A DNA stretch of 5,434 bases from the NCBI GenBank assembly GCA_018224315.1, contig JAGTVF010000175.1:1-5434 (forward strand), written 5' to 3'. Below, one piece after another: positions 1-5,434 of this stretch (position 1 is the first letter of the stretch; the number at the start of each line of letters is the position of its first letter). The DNA is from Desulfobacterales bacterium. GTDB taxonomy: Bacteria; Desulfobacterota; Desulfobacteria; Desulfobacterales; Desulfosalsimonadaceae. The notes below the pieces were generated by a model. It saw only the letters and a program-made list of their open reading frames with translations, was not told where the DNA came from and searched no databases. The translations under genes were made by a program, and so were the position numbers.

Positions 1-515
1 CAAAAAGATTTAAAGTATGAAAGCAATAATCATACCATGCGAATCGCTCAAAATTTTGATTTTCCGACTGCAGTAATAATTCAGCAAGAGGCGCAGGCTT
101 TTGAAATTATACAATATTATTTTTTTCTGAATTCGTGTTTCCATGTGATCTTCGGTGAGTTGGCAAAATTAAATGCAAGTTTTTTATTGCGATGCCATGA
201 AAGTTATGCAAGATTTTTTGTCCGCAATGCCCGGTATTGTCGGCAGATCGCAATAAAAAAACTGCGCAAGACTTTTTCCGGTATTCGGTTTCCCGGGAAT
301 GTTTTTGCATTGTTGGGGCGCGTGGACAATGGAAAAAACCCTTTCCGGGCCGAAAAACAAAATAAATACAAATTTGGTATGAAAATTGCTTAAAAAAGTT
401 GGCGACGGCGTTCTTTTTTTCTTTTCTTTTGCGCGGCCTTGAGCAAACAAGCAGCGCTGATGCTTTTGGCAAACCATTTTTATAGTATGGCATCCGGGTG
501 ACGAGAAAGCAAGTT
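1..515. other. AT-rich intergenic region with no supported gene
   Basis: This stretch is much richer in A and T than the genes to its right. One plus-strand frame stays open from the window edge to a TAA at 391-393, with an ATG at 37, and a minus-strand frame is open over 107-493. Neither has a ribosome binding site at its start, and neither translation resembles a family I know, so I do not call a gene. Visible structure includes a perfect 12-bp palindrome TCAAAATTTTGA (48-59), an inverted repeat at 178-263 listed separately, a TTCCCGGGAA palindrome (290-299) and a 20-base all-pyrimidine run (411-430). A TATAGT at 481-486 could be a -10 box for the downstream operon, but it lacks a good -35 partner. 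The region probably contains the promoter of the kinase operon, which I could not place. Confidence 0.6.
178..263. repeat. Imperfect inverted repeat, about 19-22 nt arms around a 45-nt centre
   Basis: The left arm (178-196) reads AGTTTTTTATTGCGATGCC. The right arm (242-263), read on the other strand, is the same except for one extra T in the T-run and two extra bases before GCC. The uninterrupted core is 14 bp: 180-193 pairs with 247-260. Within the centre, CAATGC (225-230) can pair with GTATTG (234-239), including one G-T pair, giving a nested hairpin. A 14-bp exact match at this spacing is unlikely by chance even in AT-rich DNA. It could be a structured RNA leader, a miniature transposable or REP-like element, or a protein-binding palindrome. 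It does not look like an intrinsic terminator, because no GC-rich stem is followed by a U-run. Confidence 0.6.
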
Positions 516-995
516 ATGAAAATAAACAGGCTGTTTTGGTTGTGGTGGATTTTCTTGCTTGGGCTTGCCCCGCCGGCCTATGCCACCCAGGCCCACGGTG
601 CACCCGAAGGCCTGTATACCCATCAATTGTCCCACCTTTTCTTTATTATCGCCATGGGTATCCTGATTTACTGGCTTCGGTCCCGGCAGCTGGTGCGCCA
701 GTCCGGATGGCGGCTGATTCAGTATGCCGCAGTTTTTTTTATCCTCTGGTCCCTGGATGCTTTTCTGGTGCATTATATGGATGAGCAGACGCAGTTGATC
801 CGGGTGGCCAGGGCCTCTGACTGGCAAATCCATATCTACGCCGCAGGTGATCGAATCTGGCTCGGCCTGCTGTATTATTTACTGAAGCTGGATCATTTGC
901 TTTGTGTGCCCGGCATGGTTTTTCTTTACATGGGATTGCGGCGGCTGACCGATCCGGTACGGAGCATTGACCCGAACCAGGAAGCCAATCCATGA
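516..995 (+). CDS. Small multi-pass membrane protein of unknown function, first gene of a two-component operon
   Basis: I do not recognise this 159-residue protein as a named family. It begins with a signal-peptide-like segment: basic start MKINR, a hydrophobic tryptophan-rich core, then a possible AYA cleavage site at residues 21-23. At least three more hydrophobic segments follow, at about 40-54, 68-88 and 112-141, so it should sit in the inner membrane. Histidines lie at or inside segment edges (H40, H86, H127), and more are at 27, 36 and 106. I chose ATG 516, with purine-rich GAGAAAG 6 nt upstream. An in-frame GTG at 498 would add six residues (VTRKQV) but has no ribosome binding site. 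The stop codon overlaps the kinase ATG in an ATGA junction, so the two are very probably translated together. By inference it is a signal-input or accessory subunit for that kinase. The coding call is strong; the role is a guess. Confidence 0.85.
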   Translation: MKINRLFWLWWIFLLGLAPPAYATQAHGAPEGLYTHQLSHLFFIIAMGILIYWLRSRQLVRQSGWRLIQYAAVFFILWSLDAFLVHYMDEQTQLIRVARASDWQIHIYAAGDRIWLGLLYYLLKLDHLLCVPGMVFLYMGLRRLTDPVRSIDPNQEANP

Positions 996-2155
996 TTGTA
1001 TCAGATGTGCCAATTCGCCTGGTGGATATGCTCGGGTCGGCTTTGATGATTGTTTTTTCCTTTTTGTGTGTGCATCGGGCTGTCCGTTTGCGCAGGAGCC
1101 AGGCCGACAATGTGGTGTGGACCTATCTGTTGTGGCTTTGCTGCTGTCTGGCCGGGTTTGCGGTTTCCCGTTCCGGCGGCCATATCCTCAAGCAGTTTTT
1201 TTCCCTGGCCGGCCGGCCGGATTTGTGGGACGGACTGCGGCCTTTTGCCGGCGGCATCAATACGTTTTTGCTGATTATCGTGGCTGCGGCCACATTGTTT
1301 TTCAACCGGGTGTGGCATGTCTACCAGCAAATCACTATGGACCGCCGGGCCCTTCAGGATACGCACCAGGAACTGCTGGCGTTAAACCAGGACCTGGAAA
1401 AGCGGATTCAGGATCGCACGGATGCCTTAATCCACCAGGAAAAGCAGATGGCCCATGCCGATCGGCTGGCTTCCATCGGAAAGCTTTCTTCGGGCATTGC
1501 CCACGAGATCAACAATCCCCTGGGGGTTATTCAGGGCTATACCCAGCTGCTGCTGCGCAGCGAACCCGAGGATTCCCAGCGCAGAAAAGACCTGCAGGTG
1601 ATTTTGAAGCATGCACAGAGCTGCAAATCCATTGTGGAGGATCTGCTCAATTTTGCCCGCCGATCTCAGCCGGAAATGGCTGATATCAATATTCACGAGG
1701 TCATCGAGGAGACCCTGGTGTTTATTCAGCATCGTTCAAAGATGGAAAGTGTCCGGATTTCCAAGCAATTTTCCGAAAATATTCCCAACATGCGCATGGA
1801 TGAAAAAAAGATCAAGCAGGTGCTGGTCAACCTTGTGATGAATGCCGCCCATGCCGTGGAACAGGACGGCACCATCACCATTGCCACCCGGTATAACGAG
1901 TCCAGCCGGCGGCTGGAAATCGATATCGCCGATAACGGCTATGGAATTGAGGAAAAAAACCTGACCCGCATTTTTGATCCCTTTTTCACCACCAAATCCA
2001 CAGGCGAAGGCACCGGGCTGGGCCTTGCAGTGAGCTACGGCATTGCCAAAAGCCACGGCGGCGATATCCGCGTGCAAAGCCGCGTTGGAAAGGGTTCGGT
2101 ATTTACGCTTCTGCTGCCGGTTTCCGGCTCTGAAGGAGGTGGCGCCAATGGATGA
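992..2155 (+). CDS. Membrane-bound sensor histidine kinase (NtrB/ZraS-like HisKA plus HATPase_c)
   Basis: The 387-residue protein would autophosphorylate on a histidine and pass phosphate to the response regulator encoded next. The N-terminus has about three membrane segments (roughly 10-28, 43-58 and 90-108) with very short loops, so there is no real periplasmic sensor domain and no visible PAS or HAMP domain. A likely coiled coil follows (about 115-155). The HisKA H-box is GIAHEINNPLG with phospho-acceptor H171. The ATPase domain shows an N-box with N280 and N284, a G1 box DNGYGI (D314-I319), an F-box FDPFFTTK (328-335) and a G2 box GEGTGLGL (338-345), so all catalytic motifs are intact. 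AGGA lies 9 nt before ATG 992. Three cysteines in a row (C50-C52) sit in the second membrane segment. The start overlaps the upstream membrane-protein gene by 4 nt and the end overlaps the regulator by 8 nt. The signal is unknown and is probably sensed in or near the membrane. Confidence 0.95.
   Translation: MIVSDVPIRLVDMLGSALMIVFSFLCVHRAVRLRRSQADNVVWTYLLWLCCCLAGFAVSRSGGHILKQFFSLAGRPDLWDGLRPFAGGINTFLLIIVAAATLFFNRVWHVYQQITMDRRALQDTHQELLALNQDLEKRIQDRTDALIHQEKQMAHADRLASIGKLSSGIAHEINNPLGVIQGYTQLLLRSEPEDSQRRKDLQVILKHAQSCKSIVEDLLNFARRSQPEMADINIHEVIEETLVFIQHRSKMESVRISKQFSENIPNMRMDEKKIKQVLVNLVMNAAHAVEQDGTITIATRYNESSRRLEIDIADNGYGIEEKNLTRIFDPFFTTKSTGEGTGLGLAVSYGIAKSHGGDIRVQSRVGKGSVFTLLLPVSGSEGGGANG
2133..2139 (+). 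promoter_or_regulatory. Strong Shine-Dalgarno that sets the response-regulator start
   Basis: AAGGAGG lies inside the last codons of the kinase gene, 8 nt before ATG 2148. It fixes the regulator start there rather than at an in-frame ATG at 2043, which would add 35 residues ahead of the conserved receiver-domain start MDEHHILVVDDE. Confidence 0.85.
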
Positions 2156-3551
2156 ACACCATATCCTGGTCGTTGATGATGAGCCGGATATGCTCGAACT
2201 GATGGCCCGGAGCCTGGAGCCGGATTTAAACTGCCGGGTAAAAACCGCGGATTCCGGCAAGGCCGCCCTGCAGACCCTGGAGAAAAGCCCTTTTGATCTG
2301 GCCCTTATCGATATCCGGATGCCCGGCATGGACGGCCTGGAACTGCTGGAGCTCATCAAGCGCAAATGGCCGGAACTCACAGTTGTCATGATGACCGCCT
2401 ACGGCTCCATTGAGTACGCGGTCCAGGCCATGAAGCAGGGCGCCTACGATTTTGTGACCAAGCCCTTTGACCATGAAACACTTGTGTTTCGGCTGGAAAA
2501 GGCCCTGGAACGCAGCCGCCTGATTTCAGAAAACCGCTTGCTGAAGCAAAGCGATCCCCACGGTCCGGCATTTTATGGCCTGGTGGGCCAGTCTGATGCC
2601 ATGCAAAGCGTGTTTGAAACCATCCGCATGGTGGCCCAGACCGAAATGACCGTGCTGATCACCGGAGAGTCGGGAACCGGCAAGGACTTAACCGCCCGGG
2701 CCATTCATTCCATCAGCAGCCGCAGCAAGGGCCCGTTTGTTGCGGTCAATTGTCCCACCGTGCCCGAGCAGATTCTGGAAAGCGAATTGTTCGGCTATAA
2801 AAAAGGCGCCTTCACCCATGCCACCCAGAACAAGACCGGTCTGTTCCAGGAGGCGGACGGGGGCACTATTTTTCTCGATGAAATCGGCGATGTCAGCCCC
2901 GCCATCCAGACCAAGCTGCTGCGGGTGCTGCAGGAGCGTGAGATCAAGCCCCTGGGCGATACCCGTTCCGTGCGTGTGGATGTGCGCATCATTGCGTCCA
3001 CCAACCAGGATTTAAAGGCCAAGATCCGGGAGGGAACCTTTCGGGAGGATTTCTTTTACCGCCTGGCCGTGCTGCCGGTGCACCTGCCGCCCCTGCGCGA
3101 GCGCAGAAATGACATCCCCCTGATTGCCGAGCATCTTCTGCGCAAGCATCGCAGCCGGTTAAATGAGCCGCACAAGACTTTTTCATCTGAATTAATGGCG
3201 CATTTAAAATCCCGCCACTGGGAGGGAAATGTCCGGGAGTTGGAAAATATCGTGATTCAGGCGATTTTGTTTTCCTCAGGCCAGACCATCAACCCGCAGG
3301 ACTTAAAGCACCCGGTGGATGATTCGGCCGCAGAAAATCAAGGCCGCGGATATGCAGATGTCAATCATCTGCCCTACCGGGAGGCCAAGGAGACGGTGCT
3401 GCACGCATTTAACGCAGAATATATCGGAGCCCTGCTGCAGCAGACCGGCGGCAACGTGACCCGTGCAGCCAAAAAATGCGGGCTCGAACGCCAGTCCCTT
3501 CAGCAGATCATGCGCCGCTATGAGATTTCCGCGGAAGATTACCGGACTTAA
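2148..3551 (+). CDS. NtrC-family sigma-54-dependent response regulator (REC-AAA+-Fis HTH)
   Basis: The 467-residue protein is a phosphorylation-controlled enhancer-binding activator of sigma-54 RNA polymerase. The receiver domain (about 4-120) has acidic pocket D10/D11, phospho-acceptor D55, T83 and K105. The AAA+ domain (about 145-375) has Walker A GESGTGK (173-179), Walker B TIFLDE with D244/E245, sensor I around STNQDL (284-289) and arginine-finger segment FREDFFYRL (R299, R305). A GNVRELEN motif typical of sensor II follows. The sigma-54 contact loop reads GAFTHA (220-225) instead of GAFTGA; the threonine is kept and the second glycine is His224. A Fis-type helix-turn-helix lies in the last ~34 residues (GGNVTRAAKKCGLERQSL...). 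Length and order match the family. It overlaps the kinase gene by 8 nt, so it is the cognate partner. I cannot assign a named gene or targets, though ZraR, AtoC and NtrC are the closest domain-level comparisons. Confidence 0.95.
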   Translation: MDEHHILVVDDEPDMLELMARSLEPDLNCRVKTADSGKAALQTLEKSPFDLALIDIRMPGMDGLELLELIKRKWPELTVVMMTAYGSIEYAVQAMKQGAYDFVTKPFDHETLVFRLEKALERSRLISENRLLKQSDPHGPAFYGLVGQSDAMQSVFETIRMVAQTEMTVLITGESGTGKDLTARAIHSISSRSKGPFVAVNCPTVPEQILESELFGYKKGAFTHATQNKTGLFQEADGGTIFLDEIGDVSPAIQTKLLRVLQEREIKPLGDTRSVRVDVRIIASTNQDLKAKIREGTFREDFFYRLAVLPVHLPPLRERRNDIPLIAEHLLRKHRSRLNEPHKTFSSELMAHLKSRHWEGNVRELENIVIQAILFSSGQTINPQDLKHPVDDSAAENQGRGYADVNHLPYREAKETVLHAFNAEYIGALLQQTGGNVTRAAKKCGLERQSLQQIMRRYEISAEDYRT

Positions 3552-3567
3552 AAAAACAAAACCATCA

Positions 3568-4137
3568 TCACGGATGTCCCCGGCTTTGTCCGCAAGCCAT
3601 GGCCGTGGCAATCAGGTGGGCGGTGCGTATGGGTTCAGGGATACGTCCGTGGATACAAAACCGCCTGAGCACGGCTGCGGCCTCAGGGGCTGAAAGCCCA
3701 ACCCGCTGGACATAAACATTTTCCATGGGTTCCATGGGGCCGAGTCTTTCAATGATGGCCCATTTTTCCCGGCCCCTGGCAATGTGGGTGAGCAGGGCGT
3801 TTTTTATGGTGGTCATGTCCGGTTGTTTTCTGGCCACCACCATGACCGGCAGGTTTAGCCGGTCATGCAGGTCAAACACATCCACCACGTTAAATCCCCC
3901 AAGCGCTATGCCCTGGAGCAGAATCATCCGGATGTGCTGAGCAAACCGGGACTGGTCAACCATGGTCGTGATTTTTTCCGCTGCATCAAATCCGTCTTTT
4001 TTGATCCTGCCGGTCAGGACTCCGTCAAAGCGCAGATCCGCGTACACGGTGCCCACAACAGCCACACCGCCGTGATGACTTCGGGAAAACGGCGCATCAT
4101 CAAAGCCGGCCACATTGGATAATCGGTTCTTTCCCAT
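3568..4137 (-). CDS. DUF99/UPF0215 family protein (endonuclease dU-like, endonuclease V-related fold)
   Basis: The 189-residue protein matches my memory of the DUF99 (PF01949) pattern from end to end. It has GFDDAPF near the N-terminus (D13, D14), DGVLTGRI (38-45), DGFDAAEKI (48-56), then QGIALGGFNVVD (75-86). These are followed by LPVMVVARKQPD, a VYVQ segment and the C-terminal IPEPIRTAHLIATAMACGQSRG. The family is mostly archaeal, has an RNase H/endonuclease V-like fold, and is named endonuclease dU in some annotations, cutting DNA at deoxyuridine. Activity here is inferred only. I chose ATG 4137 because AGAGGA sits 5 nt upstream and homology starts about ten residues later. The reading frame stays open back to a TTG at 4248, but that has no ribosome binding site and lies upstream of the likely promoter. 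The gene is convergent with the response regulator, with a 16-bp gap, and divergent from the acyltransferase, so it appears to be transcribed alone. Confidence 0.9.
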   Translation of the reverse strand: MGKNRLSNVAGFDDAPFSRSHHGGVAVVGTVYADLRFDGVLTGRIKKDGFDAAEKITTMVDQSRFAQHIRMILLQGIALGGFNVVDVFDLHDRLNLPVMVVARKQPDMTTIKNALLTHIARGREKWAIIERLGPMEPMENVYVQRVGLSAPEAAAVLRRFCIHGRIPEPIRTAHLIATAMACGQSRGHP

Positions 4138-4142
4138 CAAAA

Positions 4143-4148
4143 TCCTCT
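4143..4148 (-). promoter_or_regulatory. Shine-Dalgarno that sets the DUF99 start
   Basis: On the minus strand AGAGGA is followed by TTTTG and ATG at 4137. This spacing supports a 189-residue product, in line with family length as I recall it, over a 226-residue product from TTG 4248. Confidence 0.75.
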
Positions 4149-4167
4149 TTGCAGAGCATGACCCAAC

Positions 4168-4199
4168 ATCCCGGATCTGCAGATAGAAATATCCCGGAT
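4168..4199. repeat. Paired ATCCCGGAT elements flanking a palindrome, possible operator
   Basis: ATCCCGGAT occurs twice in direct orientation, at 4168-4176 and 4191-4199, 23 bp apart centre to centre (about two helical turns). Each copy is itself an interrupted palindrome, ATCC-C-GGAT. Between them, overlapping the first copy, is a perfect 10-bp palindrome ATCTGCAGAT (4175-4184). The second copy abuts the proposed minus-strand -10 box and the first lies just past the expected transcription start, an arrangement that would suit repression of the DUF99 gene. The sequence repeat is plain to see; an operator role is inference. Confidence 0.4.
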
Positions 4200-4214
4200 T
4201 GTCCGGCAGGTCAA
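4186..4214 (-). promoter_or_regulatory. Candidate sigma-70 promoter for the DUF99 gene
   Basis: Read on the minus strand, TTGACC (4214-4209, five of six consensus bases) is separated by exactly 17 bp from TATTTC (4191-4186, three of six). Transcription would start near 4179, leaving a leader of about 40 nt that keeps the Shine-Dalgarno. The weak -10 box makes this moderate at best. Confidence 0.4.
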
Positions 4215-4240
4215 GAAAGCTGCAGGGCAGATGATCATAC

Positions 4241-4269
4241 TTGAACAAAAGCGGAAAAACATGTATAAA
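4241..4269 (+). promoter_or_regulatory. Candidate sigma-70 promoter for the acyltransferase-hisC operon
   Basis: TTGAAC (4241-4246) and TATAAA (4264-4269) are separated by exactly 17 bp, matching the consensus at four and five of six positions. The expected start of transcription is near 4276, only about two bases before ATG 4278, so the message would be nearly leaderless unless translation starts further in. Confidence 0.5.
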
Positions 4270-4277
4270 CCGGGCTA

Positions 4278-5276
4278 ATGAACTCTGTGAATCAACGCAA
4301 TTTCAACGGCTCAGCACCGGCCCGGGAAAAACGGCGATATGTGGATGTCTTTTTTTATTTTCTCATTGTCCGGGGATTTTTTCTTATTGGCCTGATTCCG
4401 CGGAAAACAGCCGTGCATGCGGCCAATGGACTGGGCCGGCTCTGGTTTGCCGCAGACCGGCGGCACCGGGAGATTGCCGTATCCAATATTGGCCGGGTAT
4501 TTGGCGGCCAAATGACCCCGCAGCAAACCCGGGCCATGGCCAGAAGCGTGTTTTGCAGCCTTGTGCGCATTGTTTTTGAAATCGGCTGGTCTTTGCGTCT
4601 CAAGCATACCGATATCCGGAAATATTTTCGGTTTTCCGGCATGCACCATTTACAGGCCGCCCTGGGGGAAAAAAAGGGGGTGCTTGTGCTGACCGGCCAC
4701 ATCGGGAACTGGGAACTGCTGCCCCTGGCCATGGGACAATTGGGCCTGCCTGTCAGCGCCATGTACCGCCCCCTGGAGTTTGAACCATTGGACCGTTTTT
4801 TCAAAAGTCAGCGAAGCCGCTACGGCGCCCGCCTGCTGGCCAAGCGGCGTGCCGTGCGCAGCATTCTTGCGGCATTGCACAACAATGAACTCATTGGCAT
4901 GCTGCTGGACCAAAACGCCCGGGTAAAAGACGGGGTGTTTGTGGATTTTTTTGGTATTCCGGCCTGCACCGGCAAGGGCATGGCTTTGCTGGCCAGAAAA
5001 ACCGGTGCACCGGTGGTGCCCGTGTTCCTGGTTCGTGAAAACGGTCATTACCGGGTAGAATGCCACCCGGCCCTGCCAAAAATCCAGACCCGGGACAAGA
5101 CAAAGGATATCGAGGCGGCCACTGGCTTATATAATAAGGTAATCGAAGATATGATCCGCCGGTATCCGGAACAATGGTTCTGGGTCCACCAGCGATGGAA
5201 GACAAAGCCGTTTAAACCGTGGACGCCCAAGCCCGGATCTGTTCCGGACAAAACCACAGACGGAAAAAAGCAATGA
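4278..5276 (+). CDS. Lipid A biosynthesis-type acyltransferase (LpxL/HtrB family)
   Basis: The 332-residue protein belongs to the lysophospholipid/lipid A acyltransferase group that transfers a late acyl chain to lipid A at the inner membrane. A hydrophobic N-terminal segment (about 24-40) is the likely anchor. The catalytic HX4E motif is seen as TGHIGNWEL with H141 and E146. Other family blocks are YRPLE (163-167), [13 protein letters not shown] (207-219), [11 protein letters not shown] and the near-C-terminal [15 protein letters not shown], in which WxWxHxRWK is typical. Length is normal. ATG 4278 has no clear Shine-Dalgarno, and residues 1-21 are hydrophilic and outside the usual family start, so GTG 4341 (residue 22) is a possible alternative. 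The stop overlaps the ATG of hisC in an ATGA junction. The family call is firm; the exact acyl position or lipid acceptor cannot be told, so I give no symbol. Confidence 0.93.
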   Translation: MNSVNQRNFNGSAPAREKRRYVDVFFYFLIVRGFFLIGLIPRKTAVHAANGLGRLWFAADRRHREIAVSNIGRVFGGQMTPQQTRAMARSVFCSLVRIVFEIGWSLRLKHTDIRKYFRFSGMHHLQAALGEKKGVLVLTGHIGNWELLPLAMGQLGLPVSAMYRPLEFEPLDRFFKSQRSRYGARLLAKRRAVRSILAALHNNELIGMLLDQNARVKDGVFVDFFGIPACTGKGMALLARKTGAPVVPVFLVRENGHYRVECHPALPKIQTRDKTKDIEAATGLYNKVIEDMIRRYPEQWFWVHQRWKTKPFKPWTPKPGSVPDKTTDGKKQ

Positions 5277-5434
5277 AAATCAATATTCCCGACTACATTC
5301 AATCCATCCGGGCTTACAAGCCGGGAAAGCCCATCGAGGAACTGGAACGGGAGTACGGTATCGCCGATTCCGTGAAACTGGCTTCCAATGAAAATCCCCT
5401 TGGCCCATCGCCGCTGGCCCTCGATGCCATGCGC
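5273..5434 (+). CDS. hisC: Histidinol-phosphate aminotransferase, N-terminal 54 codons (runs off the window)
   Basis: Only the first 54 residues are present. They carry the typical start of His[24 protein letters not shown] followed by the conserved [13 protein letters not shown] segment, where the ASNENP block lies near the substrate and cofactor site. The enzyme is PLP-dependent and converts imidazole-acetol phosphate plus glutamate to histidinol phosphate in histidine synthesis; some relatives also act on aromatic amino acids. ATG 5273 overlaps the acyltransferase stop (ATGA), with only a weak purine run (GGAAAAAAG) upstream, which suggests translational coupling. The catalytic lysine lies beyond the window. 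Confidence 0.93.
   Translation, partial: MKINIPDYIQSIRAYKPGKPIEELEREYGIADSVKLASNENPLGPSPLALDAMR

Noticed and set aside
160..178. TGGCAAAATTAAATGCA as a sigma-54 promoter upstream of the kinase operon
   Set aside because: The GG and GC are 11 bp apart rather than the strict 10, and the site is over 300 bp from the first gene.
391..430. Terminator-like A-run, GC-rich core and T-run
   Set aside because: The core GTTGGCGACGGCGTT cannot fold on itself because both sides are G-rich; only the A and T runs pair.
458..486. TATAGT at 481-486 as the -10 box of the kinase operon promoter
   Set aside because: No acceptable -35 hexamer is found 16-18 bp upstream; kept only as a remark in the intergenic entry.
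3354..3372. Inverted repeat GCAGATG-5 nt-CATCTGC in the regulator gene
   Set aside because: Seven-base arms are expected by chance a few times in a window this size, and it lies in the coding linker before the helix-turn-helix.
4149..4166. Minus-strand sigma-54-like box TTGGGTCATGCTCTGCAA with GG-N10-GC spacing before the DUF99 gene
   Set aside because: The -24 element departs from TGGCAC, and a start about 12 nt downstream would fall near 4139, removing the good Shine-Dalgarno at 4143-4148 from the message.
4138..4248. N-terminal extension of DUF99 to TTG 4248
   Set aside because: There is no ribosome binding site, the start codon is rare, the extension has no family resemblance, and the likely promoter lies within it.

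Overview
The window looks like chromosomal DNA of a Gram-negative, sulfate-reducer-type bacterium of the Desulfobacterota (old Deltaproteobacteria). This is inferred from three things: an NtrC-family two-component pair of a style common there, a lipid A-type acyltransferase (so an outer membrane), and the pairing of that acyltransferase with hisC. The genes are moderately GC-rich, while the first ~500 bases are clearly AT-rich.

Layout: 1-515 is an AT-rich stretch with no gene I can support. It holds a strong imperfect inverted repeat (178-263). Next comes a tightly packed plus-strand operon of three genes with overlapping ends: a small multi-pass membrane protein (516-995), a membrane histidine kinase (992-2155) and a sigma-54-type response regulator (2148-3551). 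Converging on it with a 16-bp gap is a minus-strand DUF99/UPF0215 gene (3568-4137), from a mainly archaeal family related to endonuclease V and called endonuclease dU in some databases. A 140-bp divergent intergenic region (4138-4277) carries plausible promoters for both directions and a pair of identical 9-bp elements around the minus-strand promoter. The right end has an LpxL/HtrB-family acyltransferase (4278-5276) overlapping the start of hisC (5273 to the window edge) by an ATGA junction.

How they may work together: the kinase has no recognisable periplasmic or PAS sensor domain, only membrane segments. The co-transcribed membrane protein is therefore a natural candidate for the signal input. 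The kinase would pass phosphate from His171 to Asp55 of the regulator, which would remodel sigma-54 RNA polymerase at unknown targets. The regulator carries GAFTHA in place of the canonical GAFTGA loop. The DUF99 gene appears to be an independent unit, and the acyltransferase and hisC form the start of a separate operon.

The most interesting items are the uncharacterised three-gene sensing module, the archaeal-type DUF99 gene with its paired elements, the nested inverted repeat in the left intergenic region, and a promoter placed so close to the acyltransferase ATG that the mRNA would be leaderless or start translation further in. I see no CRISPR array, tRNA, rRNA or insertion sequence.
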